Shown: in pieces, positions 34,296-43,630 of the stretch | Layout of the letters: the number at the start of each line of letters is the position of its first letter | How positions within the stretch are numbered: the first letter of the stretch is position 1 | From: Halorubrum salinarum | GTDB lineage: Archaea; Halobacteriota; Halobacteria; Halobacteriales; Haloferacaceae | Assembly: GCF_013267195.1 (NCBI RefSeq) | Contig: NZ_CP053941.1 | Span: forward strand, 2,356,001-2,420,000 | Length of the DNA stretch: 64,000 bases | Reading direction: 5' to 3' | Made by a program: the position numbers and the translations under genes | Notes under the pieces: model-generated | What the model was told of the DNA's origin: nothing | Database searches by the model: none | The model's input: the letters and a program-made list of their open reading frames with translations, nothing else

Positions 34296-34769
34296 TTAAG
34301 CGCTCTCGACGGCGTCGAGGACCGCCTCGTAGTCGGGCTCGTTCGTCGGGTCGTCGGCGACCCAGTCGTAGACGATCCGCCCGTCGTCGTCGATCACGAA
34401 CACCGCGCGGTTAGCGATGCCGTGGAGCCCGAGGTCGGCGATGTCGATCTCGAGGCCGTACGCCCGGATCGCGTCGCCGGCCATGTCGCTCACGAGGTCG
34501 AACTCGATGCCGTGCTCCTCGCGGAACGCGCCCTGCGAGAACGGCGAGTCGGCGCTGATCCCGAACAGGGTCGCGCCCGCGTCGGCGAAGGCGTCGGCGC
34601 GCTCCTGGAACGCGATCATCTCGTTCGTACACGGCGGCGTGAACGCGCCGGGGAAGAACGCGAGCACGACCGGCCCGTCGCCGATCCGCTCGTCGAGGTC
34701 GAACGGCTCGTGGTCGCTCGTGCCGACCGTCGCGGTGAACGTGGGTGCGTCGTCGCCTGTGGAAACCAT
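34296..34769 (-). CDS. Peroxiredoxin, one-cysteine type
   Basis: This 157-residue AhpC/TSA-family peroxiredoxin reduces hydrogen peroxide and organic peroxides. The peroxidatic Cys is C47 in FFPGAFTPPCTNEM, with Arg in IANRAVFVID completing the site. No second Cys is present, so it works as a one-Cys enzyme that needs an external thiol. DEPDYEAVLDAVE-type acidic helices end the protein. The start is the ATG at 34769. It is followed on the same strand side by a short gap, then the tsr3 gene upstream at 34861. Confidence 0.9.
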   Translation of the reverse strand: MVSTGDDAPTFTATVGTSDHEPFDLDERIGDGPVVLAFFPGAFTPPCTNEMIAFQERADAFADAGATLFGISADSPFSQGAFREEHGIEFDLVSDMAGDAIRAYGLEIDIADLGLHGIANRAVFVIDDDGRIVYDWVADDPTNEPDYEAVLDAVESA

Positions 34770-34860
34770 CGGTGTTCAATACGGCCGAACCACGCAAAAG
34801 GCTTGTCGCGACCCCGTTCGGTGCCGCTATCGGAACCGCCGGATCCGAGGCGAGCGGCCG

Positions 34861-35364
34861 CTACTCCCGGTCGAGGTACTCCTGCTGGACCGCGACCACT
34901 TCGGCCGAGTCCGCGCAGGCCGCGTACCGCCGGAGCGGCTCCGCGTTGAGTTCGAGGAACGTCTCGCCCCAGGTGAACTTCGCGAGGACGCGCTCCGCGT
35001 GGTCGCGCTCGCCGAGGATCGCGAGCGCGGCCGCGAACGCCTCGACCGTCGTGAGCCGCATCGGTCGCCCGAAGTTCACGGGGTTCGCGGCGACGAGGTA
35101 CGGGAGCGCGCGGTGCTCGCCGGGGAGGCTGAACATCTTCTCGCCGGCCGACTCCCACGAGCAGTCGAGGGCGACGAGCGCGCTCTCGGCGGCCCGCTCG
35201 GCGTCCGCGGGCGAGAGCGCGCGCTCCGCGTGGGGGTTGAGCACGACCCCGTACGGCGTAGCCCGGTCCGAGCGGTGGAGCTCGGCGAGGTCGAACCGCG
35301 AGAGCTTCCGGGCCGTACACTTGTCGGGGTCGTCGTCGCCCTCGTACCGGACGTGGAGGTCCAC
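34861..35364 (-). CDS. tsr3: Tsr3 rRNA aminocarboxypropyltransferase (DUF367)
   Basis: Tsr3 transfers the aminocarboxypropyl group from S-adenosylmethionine to a conserved small-subunit rRNA uridine; archaeal DUF367 proteins are its homologues. The 167-residue protein has the RLI-like N-terminus ([11 protein letters not shown]), [25 protein letters not shown], the SAM-binding [18 protein letters not shown] and [15 protein letters not shown]. The start is a GTG at 35364: TATA CTTATAGG on the minus strand (35387-35394) is at leaderless distance. It acts in ribosome biogenesis. Confidence 0.92.
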   Translation of the reverse strand: MDLHVRYEGDDDPDKCTARKLSRFDLAELHRSDRATPYGVVLNPHAERALSPADAERAAESALVALDCSWESAGEKMFSLPGEHRALPYLVAANPVNFGRPMRLTTVEAFAAALAILGERDHAERVLAKFTWGETFLELNAEPLRRYAACADSAEVVAVQQEYLDRE

Positions 35365-35464
35365 ACACCGGGTTCGACGGAGTCGCCTATAAGCCGTGCG
35401 GACGGGTGCGGACGAGGGCAGACGGGGGCGGCGAAAAATCAGCGAAATCGTGGCCCGCCGCCCC

Positions 35465-35575
35465 TCACGGGGCGCGGGTCCGCGTCAGGAACGGTTCGTC
35501 GTCGTCGCTGTCGGCCGGGACGCGCGTTCGCGTCCCGATCGGCGCCGGATCGGGTTCAGTCGCTGATTCGCACAT
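35465..35575 (-). CDS. Possible small protein, 36 residues
   Basis: This frame of 36 codons ([19 protein letters not shown]...PFLTRTRAP) has a TATA-like TTTGTACC (35599-35606) centred 27 bases before the ATG, the exact spacing of leaderless genes in this window. It is acidic in the middle and has no recognisable domain. The composition and ending resemble the 58-residue protein at 29449. No larger gene overlaps it. Confidence 0.35.
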   Translation of the reverse strand: MCESATEPDPAPIGTRTRVPADSDDDEPFLTRTRAP

Positions 35576-35816
35576 CGCGGCCGAGGGTCGCCGGTCACGG
35601 TACAAAACCGTTCGGCTGAATGACTCGTTATCGCTGCCATCTCCTAATATACGTTTAACAGAAACCGCGTTGCGCGCGGTATCGTGCCATTAACGCCTGC
35701 TTCTCTGTCCGAACGTTGACACCGATGACCGGCCCTCGTCACATACCACGCCCTGGATAGCGTCAAACCGGCCCGGTACCGGCGGGGTTTTTCCACGTCG
35801 CCGCGCAGGTGATCGC

Positions 35817-36572
35817 ATGGAGCTGTTCGCGGTTCCGGACCTCCCGGAGATCCGGGAGGGGGACGACCTGGCGGCCATGATCGGCGAGCGCGTCGACCTC
35901 CGCGAGGACGACGTGGTCGTCGTCGCCAGCACGGTCGTCTCGAAGGCGGAGGGCCGCGTCTTCGACCTCGATGACTTCCCGGCGAGCCCGCGCGCGAGGG
36001 AGGTGGCCGACCGGCTCGCCGAGATCACCGGCGAGGAGAAGGACCCGCGGTTCGCGCAGGCCGTCATCGAGGAGTCGACGGAGCTCGTGATGGAGGCGCC
36101 GTTCCTCCTCACCGCGACGCGCTTCGGCCACGTCGGCGTCAACGCCGGCATCGACCGGTCGAACGTCCCCGGCGGCGACCTGCTGCTCCTCCCGGAGCGC
36201 CCCTCCGAGAGCGCGGAGCGGATCCGCCGGGGGCTCGCGGCCGACCGCGTCGTCGTCAGCGACACCTGCGGGCGCCCGTTCCGCCACGGGCAGCGCGGGG
36301 TCGCGATCGGCTGGGCGGGGATGCCCGCCAGCCGCGACTGGCGCGGCGAGCGCGACCGCGACGGCCGCGAGATGGGCGTCACCGTCCAGAACGTGGTCGA
36401 CGAGCTCGCCGCGGCCGCCAACCTCGTCGCCGGCGAGGGCGCGGGCGGGACCCCCGTGGTCGTCGTCCGCGACTGGGAGTTCGGCGACCACGACGGCTCG
36501 GACAGTCACTTCCGCGAGGTCGAGGGCGACTTCGTCCGCCAGGCCCTGCGGGAGTGGACGTTTCAGGAGTAA
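35817..36572 (+). CDS. cofE: Coenzyme F420:L-glutamate ligase CofE
   Basis: CofE adds gamma-linked glutamate to F420-0 using GTP, the final step of coenzyme F420 synthesis. The 251-residue protein shows EIREGDDLAAMIGE, VVVASTVVSKAEG, the metal-binding HVGVNAGIDRSNV, LLPERPSESAERIRRGL, VVSDTCGRPFRHGQRGVAIGWAG, and a C-terminal ELAAAANLVAGEGAGGTPVVVVRD. The mer gene, whose product uses F420, starts two bases after its stop, so both share one transcript. The first codon is ATG. Confidence 0.95.
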   Translation: MELFAVPDLPEIREGDDLAAMIGERVDLREDDVVVVASTVVSKAEGRVFDLDDFPASPRAREVADRLAEITGEEKDPRFAQAVIEESTELVMEAPFLLTATRFGHVGVNAGIDRSNVPGGDLLLLPERPSESAERIRRGLAADRVVVSDTCGRPFRHGQRGVAIGWAGMPASRDWRGERDRDGREMGVTVQNVVDELAAAANLVAGEGAGGTPVVVVRDWEFGDHDGSDSHFREVEGDFVRQALREWTFQE

Positions 36573-36574
36573 CC

Positions 36575-37558
36575 ATGCTCGGCATCGAACTCACCCCCGA
36601 ACACGAGATGTCTCGCCTCGTCGACCTCGGCGTCCGCGCCGAGGAGGCCGGCTACGACGCCGTCTACTCGACGTGTCACTACAACAACCGCGACCCGTGG
36701 GCGTTCCTCTCGCGGCTCGCGGCCGCCACCGAGTCGGTCCGGCTCGGCCCGGGCGTCGCGAACCCCTACGAGACCCACCCCGTGACGCTCGCCTCGAAGG
36801 TCGCCACCCTCGACGAGGTCGCCGGGGGGCGCGCCGTCTTCGGCCTCGGGCCGGGCGACCCCTCGACGCTCTCGAACCTCGGCCTCGAGGACGAGCGGGG
36901 GCTCCGGCCCGTCTTGGAGGCGTTCAAGACCGCCCAGAAGCTGTGGGCGGGCGAACGCGTCGACCACGAGGGCGCCTTCGACGCCGCGGACGCCGGCCTC
37001 AACTACGAGCCGCCGCAGGGCGCGTCGATTCCGGTCCACGTCGGCGGCGAGGGGCCGCACATGTGCCGGATGGCCGCGAAACACGCCGACGGACTGCTGT
37101 ACAACGGGTCGCACCCGAAGGACCTCGCGTGGGCCCGCGACCAGGTCGACGACGGCCTCGACGACAGGCCGGACCACCGCGGCGAGTTCGACCTGATCGC
37201 GTACGCCGCGGTGTCGGTCGCCGACGAGGAGGCCGCCGCCCGCGAGGCCGCCCGCCCCCCGGTCGCGTTCATCACCGCGGGCGCGGCGCCGCCCGTCCTG
37301 AAGCGCCACGGGATCGACCCGGACGCGGCGAGCGAGATCGGCGATCGCGTCTCCGCCGGCGAGTTCTCGGCCGCCTTCGAGCGCGTGACGCCCGAGATGG
37401 TCGACGCGTTCTGTATGGCGGGCACGCCCGAGACCGTCCGCGAGCGCGCCGCCGCGGTCGCCGAGCACGCCGACGGCCTCGTCGTCGGGTCGCCGCTCGG
37501 CCCCGACCTGGAGGCCGCCGTCGACCTCGCGGCGGAGGCGGTCGACGGCCTCTTTTGA
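36575..37558 (+). CDS. mer: F420-dependent methylene-tetrahydromethanopterin reductase-like (Mer)
   Basis: This 327-residue luciferase-like TIM-barrel enzyme of the Mer family uses reduced F420 to reduce a methylene-tetrahydropterin or tetrahydrofolate to the methyl form. Visible markers are GIELTPEHEMSRL, YSTCHYNNRDPW, LGPGVANPYETHPV, FGLGPGD, LNYEPPQGASIPVHVGGEGP and DGLLYNGS. In non-methanogenic haloarchaea the C1 carrier is folate-like, so the exact substrate is inferred. It is coupled to cofE. Its last six codons and stop are repeated in tandem downstream, a recent local duplication. Confidence 0.88.
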   Translation: MLGIELTPEHEMSRLVDLGVRAEEAGYDAVYSTCHYNNRDPWAFLSRLAAATESVRLGPGVANPYETHPVTLASKVATLDEVAGGRAVFGLGPGDPSTLSNLGLEDERGLRPVLEAFKTAQKLWAGERVDHEGAFDAADAGLNYEPPQGASIPVHVGGEGPHMCRMAAKHADGLLYNGSHPKDLAWARDQVDDGLDDRPDHRGEFDLIAYAAVSVADEEAAAREAARPPVAFITAGAAPPVLKRHGIDPDAASEIGDRVSAGEFSAAFERVTPEMVDAFCMAGTPETVRERAAAVAEHADGLVVGSPLGPDLEAAVDLAAEAVDGLF

Positions 37559-37678
37559 GACCCCGCGACGGAGGCGGTCGACGGCCTCTTTTGAGACCCC
37601 GCGACGGAGGCGGTCGACGGCCTCTTTTGAGACCCCGCGACGGAGGCGGTCGACGGCCTCTTTTGAGACCCCGCGACG
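37535..37678 (+). repeat. Four perfect 36-bp tandem repeats at the end of mer
   Basis: Four identical head-to-tail 36-bp units begin inside mer. Each unit holds the last codons (E-A-V-D-G-L-F) and the stop TGA, and each forms GAGGC-N8-GCCTC followed by TTTT, i.e. a hairpin plus T-run like a transcription terminator. The copies 2-4 are outside the gene. They are followed by 160 bases without a gene before the transducer. Confidence 0.95.
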
Positions 37679-37840
37679 GACTGTTCTGCGGCCCCGCGAC
37701 CGCGCGGCCGCTCGCCGTTCGACTGCCTGCCGTTCGATCGGCGTCGCCCCGGTCCTCGGATTCCCGCGGCGTGACAATCGAGAATCGGTCCTGATAACGC
37801 CGGCGGGAGGTTGATAACCCGGTCTCGTCGAGGTCCGGAC

Positions 37841-39559
37841 ATGTCCACGACACGGCAGCGCCGCCCCGGGATACGCGGGCGGTACGACGCCCTCCTCTGG
37901 CGGACGATGGACGGGCTCGGCGTCTCGGAATCGATAGAGCGCAAGATGGTCGCGGCCGTCGGCATCCAGTTCCTCGTCACCGTCGGTATCTTTCTCGCGC
38001 AGTTCGTCCTCTCCGGCACCGTCGCGTACGTCGTCTCCGGGGCGCTGTTCCTCGGGTCCGTCGTCGCCATCTACAACACCCTGCTCATCGTCCGCCGGGA
38101 TCTCGTCGGCCCGATCCGGGCGTTAGAGCGCCAGGCCGAGGCGATCGCCGCGGGCGATGTCGAGGAGGTCGACCGGGACGCCGCGGACGCCCTCGACCCG
38201 AGCCAGCCCGACGAGGTCGGGAGCCTCGTGGCCGCGTTCGGCGAGGTCCACGGCTACCTCACGACCGTCTCGGCGCAGGCCGAGGCGCTCGCCGCGCAGG
38301 AGTTCGACGACCCGGCGCTCGACGAGGACGTGCCCGGGTCGTTCGGCGACTCGCTCGACGAGATGGCAGAGAACCTCGCCGCCTACACGACCGAACTGGA
38401 GGCGCTCGTCGACGCCTTCGGCGACGCCGCCGAGCGCGCGCAGAACGGCGACCTGACGGCGACCATCGACGAGGACGCGCTGGCGACCGACGAGGACCGG
38501 TACGCGGAGCTCGTCGACAACTACAACCGGCTCGTCGCGACGCTCGGCGAGACGCTCGGCGACGTGGGCGCGTTCACCGCGGACGTGGCCGGCACCGCGG
38601 ACGACGTGCGCGCGAGCATGGACGAGGTCGACGACGCGAGCGGCGAGGTCGCGGGCTCGGTCGGGGAGATATCCGACGGCGCGGCCGAACAGACCGACGA
38701 GCTGGAGGCGATCGCGGGCGAGATGAACACGCTGTCGGCGACCGTCGAGGAGATCGCCGCCTCCGCGGACGACGCCGCCGAGACGGCCCGCGACGCGGCC
38801 GACCGCGGTCGCTCCGGGCGCGAGGAGGCGGCCGAGGCGATCGCCGAGCTCGAGACCCTGGAGAGCCGGATCGGCGAGACCGCGGCCGCCGTCACCGACC
38901 TCGCGGAGCGGGTCGGCGAAATCGACGAGATCGCGGCCGTGATAGACGAGATCGCGGAGGAGACCAACCTGCTCGCGCTGAACGCCTCGATCGAGGCGGC
39001 CCGCGCGGACGGCTCCGGCGACGGGTTCGCGGTCGTCGCCGACGAGGTGAAGTCGCTCGCCGAGGAGACCCGCGAGTCGGCCGCGGAGATCTCCGGGCGC
39101 ATCGAGGCGGTCCAGGAGGCGTCCGCCGAGACCGCGGCCGACGCCGAGGCGATGGAGGCGCAGGTCGCCGAGGGCGTCGAGACCATCGAGTCGACGCTGC
39201 GGGAGTTCGAGGGGGTCGTCGAGGACGTGACGACCGTCGACGAGACCGTCCAGGAGATCAGCGACGCGACCGACGACCAGGCGCGCACGACCCAGGAGGT
39301 CGTCGACATGGTCGACGGGGTCGCGTCCGTGAGCAGGCAGACCGCGACCGAGGCGGAGACCGTCGCGGCCGCGGCCGAGGAGCAGACCGCGACCGTCTCG
39401 GAGGTGACGGAGCGGGTCCACACGCTCTCGGAGCAGTCCGACGAGCTGCTCGCGCGGCTGAACGAGTTCGAGGTGCCGGACGGCGCGGAGGAGGGGATCG
39501 CGACCGACGCCCCGGCGGAGGCCGCCGTGACCCGGTCGGCGGCGGGCGACGACGACTGA
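37841..39559 (+). CDS. Methyl-accepting transducer (Htr type) without extracellular domain
   Basis: This 572-residue chemo- or phototaxis transducer has a 36-residue cytoplasmic N-terminus, TM1 near 37-57, a loop of a few residues, TM2 near 61-84, a HAMP domain (about 86-140), adaptation helices with many Glu/Gln sites, and the signalling hairpin [20 protein letters not shown] near residue 375, which binds CheA/CheW. It lacks any extracellular sensing domain, so the stimulus must come through the membrane or from a partner protein, as for HtrI with sensory rhodopsin I; no rhodopsin gene is near. The ATG at 37841 fits the TATA-like TTGATAAC. Confidence 0.9.
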   Translation: MSTTRQRRPGIRGRYDALLWRTMDGLGVSESIERKMVAAVGIQFLVTVGIFLAQFVLSGTVAYVVSGALFLGSVVAIYNTLLIVRRDLVGPIRALERQAEAIAAGDVEEVDRDAADALDPSQPDEVGSLVAAFGEVHGYLTTVSAQAEALAAQEFDDPALDEDVPGSFGDSLDEMAENLAAYTTELEALVDAFGDAAERAQNGDLTATIDEDALATDEDRYAELVDNYNRLVATLGETLGDVGAFTADVAGTADDVRASMDEVDDASGEVAGSVGEISDGAAEQTDELEAIAGEMNTLSATVEEIAASADDAAETARDAADRGRSGREEAAEAIAELETLESRIGETAAAVTDLAERVGEIDEIAAVIDEIAEETNLLALNASIEAARADGSGDGFAVVADEVKSLAEETRESAAEISGRIEAVQEASAETAADAEAMEAQVAEGVETIESTLREFEGVVEDVTTVDETVQEISDATDDQARTTQEVVDMVDGVASVSRQTATEAETVAAAAEEQTATVSEVTERVHTLSEQSDELLARLNEFEVPDGAEEGIATDAPAEAAVTRSAAGDDD

Positions 39560-39593
39560 CGGATTTCCGGCCGGGTCGTCCGCTGGTCCGTTT

Positions 39594-39833
39594 TTACTCC
39601 GAGCGGCCGCGACCGCCGAGGGAAGGCAGGTCGACGCCGATCTCGCCGAGCAGCGCGCCGGCCGCCGCGTACCCGAGCGCGCTGACGGAGGCGACGATCA
39701 GCACCTGTCCGACGACGACGAGGAGCGCCGACAGCGGGTCGCCCGCGCCGAGGATCAGGTCGTTCAGGAAGATGTCGACGAACCGGCCGACGTCGCCGAC
39801 CAGCCGCGAGACGAAGTCGATGAGCGCCATCAT
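39594..39833 (-). CDS. Small membrane protein, 79 residues
   Basis: This 79-residue protein has a helical N-terminus (MMALIDFVSRLVGDVGRFVDIFLNDLILGAG split at residue 20) and a hydrophobic segment near 38-60 with VVVGQVLIVASVSALGYAAAGALLGEIGVDL. The C-terminus is short and basic-polar. I do not recognise the family; many haloarchaea have similar small proteins next to signalling genes. It converges with the transducer gene 34 bases away. The first or second Met may be the start. Confidence 0.6.
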   Translation of the reverse strand: MMALIDFVSRLVGDVGRFVDIFLNDLILGAGDPLSALLVVVGQVLIVASVSALGYAAAGALLGEIGVDLPSLGGRGRSE

Positions 39834-39884
39834 GGGCCACGCTTGGACCGGGGGGTACTTGGGTGTTGAGTTCGCGGCGGCGCC

Positions 39885-40346
39885 TCACGCCTCCGCCGCC
39901 GCCGACTCGGGCTCGTCGGCGCGCGCGTAGCGCAGCGCCCACCCGATCAGCACGCCCTGAAACGGTAGCCGGACCCAAGCCGCGAGCCGGGCCGGGGAGA
40001 CGAGCGGCTCCGGGACGAGGTCGTTCAGCGTCTCGCTCCGGGCGAGGTGGACGTTGGCGGGGAACACCGCGACGAGGAGGGCGACGATCCCCCACGCCGA
40101 GGCGCGTCGCGTCCGCGGGATCGCGACGCCGATCCCGAGGAGTACCTCTGCGATCCCGGAGAGGTAGACCAGCCCGACCGGCCGCGGGAAGGACGGCGGG
40201 ATCGCCTCGGCGAATCGCTCCGGGATCAGGAAGTGCGCGATCCCGGCGACGACGTACGTCGCGCCCATCAGCGGCGCGAGCGACCGCTCGGCTTCGAGGG
40301 GGGCGTCCGCTTCGGTCTCGGCGCGCGTTCGGTCTGCGTCGGTCAT
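39885..40346 (-). CDS. DoxX-like membrane protein
   Basis: This 153-residue four-helix membrane protein has a 25-residue acidic N-terminus, then AGIAHFLIPERFAEAIPPSFPRP and LVYLSGIAEVLLGIGVAIPRTRR, the pattern of the DoxX family (DoxX-like, MauE/DoxX superfamily). Bacterial and archaeal relatives are linked to quinone or thiol redox chemistry, but many are uncharacterised. The ATG at 40346 is preferred; four codons earlier there is another in-frame start. Divergent from the site-2 protease gene. Confidence 0.78.
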   Translation of the reverse strand: MTDADRTRAETEADAPLEAERSLAPLMGATYVVAGIAHFLIPERFAEAIPPSFPRPVGLVYLSGIAEVLLGIGVAIPRTRRASAWGIVALLVAVFPANVHLARSETLNDLVPEPLVSPARLAAWVRLPFQGVLIGWALRYARADEPESAAAEA

Positions 40347-40440
40347 ACCGCGACACACGGGCGGGAGGCGTATCAGTCCTCGCCGCCGGGGGTTCCGGGA
40401 ACCGAACCCCTTAGGAACGGCCGAGCCTTAGCGGGTCGTA

Positions 40441-42339
40441 ATGAACACGCTGTTCTGGGTGCTCACCGGGGTCCTCGCCTACTCCGCGGTCGCGATGTGG
40501 CTGCGGAACCGGGGGGTCCTGCCGGACGCGTTCAGGGTCTCCGGTCCGGTGTTGACCCTCCGGACGCTCCGCGGGCGCGCCTTCCTCGGCCGACTGGCTG
40601 CGCCGAAGCGGTTCTGGCGCGCGGTCGCCAACCTCGGGCTCGGGGGCGCCCTGGTGGCGATGGTGGCGTCGTTCGCGCTCATCCTCTCGTCGGCGCGGTC
40701 GGCGTTCTCGACCGCGCAGCCGTCCGCGATCCAGCAGCCGCAGAACTTCCTCATCATCCCCGGCGTCAACGACTTCCTCCCGCTGTCGGTCGCGCCCGAG
40801 ATCGTCGCCGGGCTCGCCGGCGCGATGGTCGTCCACGAGGGCGCGCACGGGCTCCTCTGCCGGGTCGAGGACATCGACATCGAGTCGATGGGACTGGTCT
40901 TCTTCGCGCTGCTCCCGGTCGGCGCGTTCGTCGAGCCGGACGAGGAGGCGACGCAGGAGGCCTCCCGCGGCGCCCGCGCCCGGATGTTCGCGGCCGGCGT
41001 CACCGCGAACACGGTCCTGACGATCGTCGTCTTCGCGCTCCTGTTCGGGCCCGTCGTCGGCGCCATCTCGCCCGCGCCCGGCTACGCGGTCGGCGAGGTG
41101 AACCCCGGCTCGCCGGCGGCCGCCGCCGACCTCTCGCAGGGCGACCGGATCGTCGAGGTGGCGGGCGCGCCGGTCGAGACGGGCGCCGAGTTCGAGGCCG
41201 CGATCGCCGACGCCGGCGAGTCCGTCGCGCTCACCGTCGACGACGGCGACGCCCGCGAGACGGTGACGGTCGACCGCGAGCTACAGGTGGTCGGCTCCGC
41301 CGGCGGCAACCCCCTCGGCGTGACGATCGAGGGCGCTCCCGTCACGATCGCGGCCGTCAACGGCGAGGCGGTCGCGACCGAGTCGGCGTTCTACGACGCG
41401 GTCGGCGGCGACGAGCGCGCGGCGCTGACGGTGACCGGCAACGCGAGCGTCCTCGACCAGGTCCGCGACGCGCCGGGTGCCGAGAACGCCTCCGGGGTCG
41501 AAACCGCCGACGGCGAGGGGGCCGTCACCGTCCCCGACGTGCTGATCGGCGCGTACGTCGTCGGCGTCCAGGAAGGCGGCCCGATCCACGACGCGGGCGC
41601 GGCGCTCGGCGAGCCGCTGACGATCGTCTCGGTGGACGGCGAGCGCGTCGTCGACAACGAGGCGCTCTCGGCCGTCCTCGGCGAGCGCGACCCGGGCGAG
41701 ACCGTCCCCGTCACCGTCTACGACGCTGACGGCGAGCAGGCGACGCACGAGGTGGAGCTCGACCCCCATCCGAGCCGCGACGGCGGCTTCATCGGCGTCA
41801 GCGTCTTCCCCGGAACGAGCGGGCTCGCGCTCGACGACGTGGGCGTCACGGAGTACCCCGCCGGCGCGTACCTCGAACTGCTCGGCGGCGACGGCGGGGA
41901 GGCCGCTGACGGCGTCCCGCTCGGCGGAGTCACCCAGTCCCCGCTCGGCTTGGTGTTCGTCGCGCTCATCCTCCCGCTCGGCAGCCTCTTCGGGCTCCCG
42001 TTCAACTTCGCGGGGTTCACCGGCGACCTGACCAACTTCTTCGTCGTCGAGGGCCCGCTCGCGGCGCTCGGCGGCGGCGCCTTCCTGCTCGCGAACCTCC
42101 TCTTCTGGTCGGGGTGGATCAACATCCAGCTTGCGCTGTTCAACTGCCTCCCCGCGTTCCCGCTCGACGGCGGCCGCATCCTCCGGATGGTCGCCGAGGC
42201 CGTGATCAGCCGGGTCCCGATCAGCGACCGGCACGCCGCGGTGCGGACGATCACGGTCTCGTCCGGGCTCGTCATGCTCGCCGGCCTGATCGCGATGATC
42301 TTCGGCAACCAGATCCTCACCGCGCTCGGCCTGATCTGA
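40441..42339 (+). CDS. Site-2 protease-like M50 metallopeptidase with PDZ domains
   Basis: This 632-residue intramembrane metalloprotease has the zinc motif HEGAH at residues 132-136 in VVHEGAHGLL and the third ligand in FNCLPAFPLDGGRI near the C-terminus (LDG motif). Between these lie two PDZ-like domains (PGYAVGEVNPGSPAAAADLSQGDRIVEVAG and VVGVQEGGPIHDAGAALGEPLTIVSVDGERV, each interrupted by loops). Such S2P enzymes cut membrane-anchored regulators within the bilayer. The large extracellular PDZ insertion is typical of haloarchaeal versions. Substrate unknown. Confidence 0.9.
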   Translation: MNTLFWVLTGVLAYSAVAMWLRNRGVLPDAFRVSGPVLTLRTLRGRAFLGRLAAPKRFWRAVANLGLGGALVAMVASFALILSSARSAFSTAQPSAIQQPQNFLIIPGVNDFLPLSVAPEIVAGLAGAMVVHEGAHGLLCRVEDIDIESMGLVFFALLPVGAFVEPDEEATQEASRGARARMFAAGVTANTVLTIVVFALLFGPVVGAISPAPGYAVGEVNPGSPAAAADLSQGDRIVEVAGAPVETGAEFEAAIADAGESVALTVDDGDARETVTVDRELQVVGSAGGNPLGVTIEGAPVTIAAVNGEAVATESAFYDAVGGDERAALTVTGNASVLDQVRDAPGAENASGVETADGEGAVTVPDVLIGAYVVGVQEGGPIHDAGAALGEPLTIVSVDGERVVDNEALSAVLGERDPGETVPVTVYDADGEQATHEVELDPHPSRDGGFIGVSVFPGTSGLALDDVGVTEYPAGAYLELLGGDGGEAADGVPLGGVTQSPLGLVFVALILPLGSLFGLPFNFAGFTGDLTNFFVVEGPLAALGGGAFLLANLLFWSGWINIQLALFNCLPAFPLDGGRILRMVAEAVISRVPISDRHAAVRTITVSSGLVMLAGLIAMIFGNQILTALGLI

Positions 42340-42376
42340 GGGAAACCGGTTTCCCCGCCGGGCGCGACGCCCCCGT

Positions 42377-43630
42377 ATGACCCACTCGCGGACCGTCGAA
42401 CTCGAAGGTCACATCATCGACAGCGGGACGATGCAGCGCTGCTTCGGCGCGGTGATGGACCTCGGCGGCTCCTTCGACGTCGAGCGGTTCGACGTCGGGA
42501 AACACGAGACCGAGGAGTCGTACTGCCGCCTGACCGTCTCCGCGGACGACCCCGAGACGCTGCGGGACATCCTCCACGAGCTCCACCAGAACGGCGCGGT
42601 GCTCGAGGACCCCTCCGAGGTGGAGCTCGTCGCGGCGCCCGCGGACAAGGTCGTCCCGCCGAACTTCTACTCGACGACGAACCACCCGACCGAGGTGTTG
42701 TACGACGGCGAGTGGATCGACGTCGAGCGGATCGAGATGGACTGCGCGCTGGTGGTCGACCCGGAGCCGGGGGCGGACGCCGGCGAGGGCCCGCGCGCCT
42801 ACACCAAGACCCTCAACGCCGTCGAGGAGGGCGACCTCGTCGCGACGGACCAGTCCGGGATCCGTGTGAACCCGCCCGAGCGCCCGCGGAGCGGCGGCGG
42901 CGCGTTCGGATTCATGCAGGGCGGCGTCTCCGCGGAGCGCCCCTCGGAGTCGACGATCCGCGAGGTCGCCGAGGAGCTGCGCGCGGTGAAAGACGAGGGC
43001 GGCGAGGTGATGGTCGTCGCGGGGCCGGCCGTGATCCACTCCGGCGCGGGCGACGCGCTCGCCGACCTCGTCGCCGCGGGCTACGTGGACGCGCTCTCGG
43101 CCGGCAACGGGTTCGCCACCCACGACCTGGAGCGGTCCATCTACGGCACCTCGCTCGGGATGAACGTCGAGACGCTCGAACACCCCCGGAAGGGCCACAA
43201 ACACCACATCTGGACCATCTCCGAGATAATCCGGGTGGGCGGCATCGGGGCCGCCGTGGCGGAGGGAATCGTCACGGAGGGGGTGATGTACGAGTGCGTC
43301 GAGAACGACGTCGACACCGTCCTCGCGGGGTCGGTCCGCGACGACGGCCCGCTCCCGGACACGATCACCGACGCGGTCGAGGCGCAGGACGCGATCCGCG
43401 AGCAGGCCCACGAGGCCGACCTCGTGATCATGCTCGCCACGCTGCTCCACTCCGTCGCGGTCGGCAACTGCCTCCCCTCGACGACCAAGACCGTCTGCGT
43501 CGACATCAACCCCGCCACCGTCACCCAGTTGCTCGACCGCGGCTCGGCGCAGGCGATCGGGATGGTCACCGACATCGGCACCTTCGTCCCGACGCTGGCG
43601 GAGTTCGTGCTGGAGGGGGAGGGCGCATGA
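42377..43630 (+). CDS. TIGR00300 family protein, archaeal ornithine cyclodeaminase-like
   Basis: This 417-residue archaeal protein of TIGR00300 (LOR/SDH bifunctional-enzyme domain) opens VELEGHIIDSGTMQRCFGAVMDLGG and contains CRLTVSADDPETLRDIL, VVPPNFYSTTNHPTEV, a Rossmann-like VVAGPAVIHSGAGDALADLVAAGYVDALSAGNG and a C-terminal MLATLLHSVAVGNCLPS. A methanococcal relative was shown to be an ornithine cyclodeaminase that makes proline with NAD+, so that role is likely but not proven here. Its stop overlaps the GNAT start (ATGA), so the two are coupled. Confidence 0.85.
   Translation: MTHSRTVELEGHIIDSGTMQRCFGAVMDLGGSFDVERFDVGKHETEESYCRLTVSADDPETLRDILHELHQNGAVLEDPSEVELVAAPADKVVPPNFYSTTNHPTEVLYDGEWIDVERIEMDCALVVDPEPGADAGEGPRAYTKTLNAVEEGDLVATDQSGIRVNPPERPRSGGGAFGFMQGGVSAERPSESTIREVAEELRAVKDEGGEVMVVAGPAVIHSGAGDALADLVAAGYVDALSAGNGFATHDLERSIYGTSLGMNVETLEHPRKGHKHHIWTISEIIRVGGIGAAVAEGIVTEGVMYECVENDVDTVLAGSVRDDGPLPDTITDAVEAQDAIREQAHEADLVIMLATLLHSVAVGNCLPSTTKTVCVDINPATVTQLLDRGSAQAIGMVTDIGTFVPTLAEFVLEGEGA

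Noticed and set aside
37535-37678. 36-bp repeats as a CRISPR array
   Set aside because: The units follow each other with no spacers, start inside a coding gene and there are no cas genes nearby.
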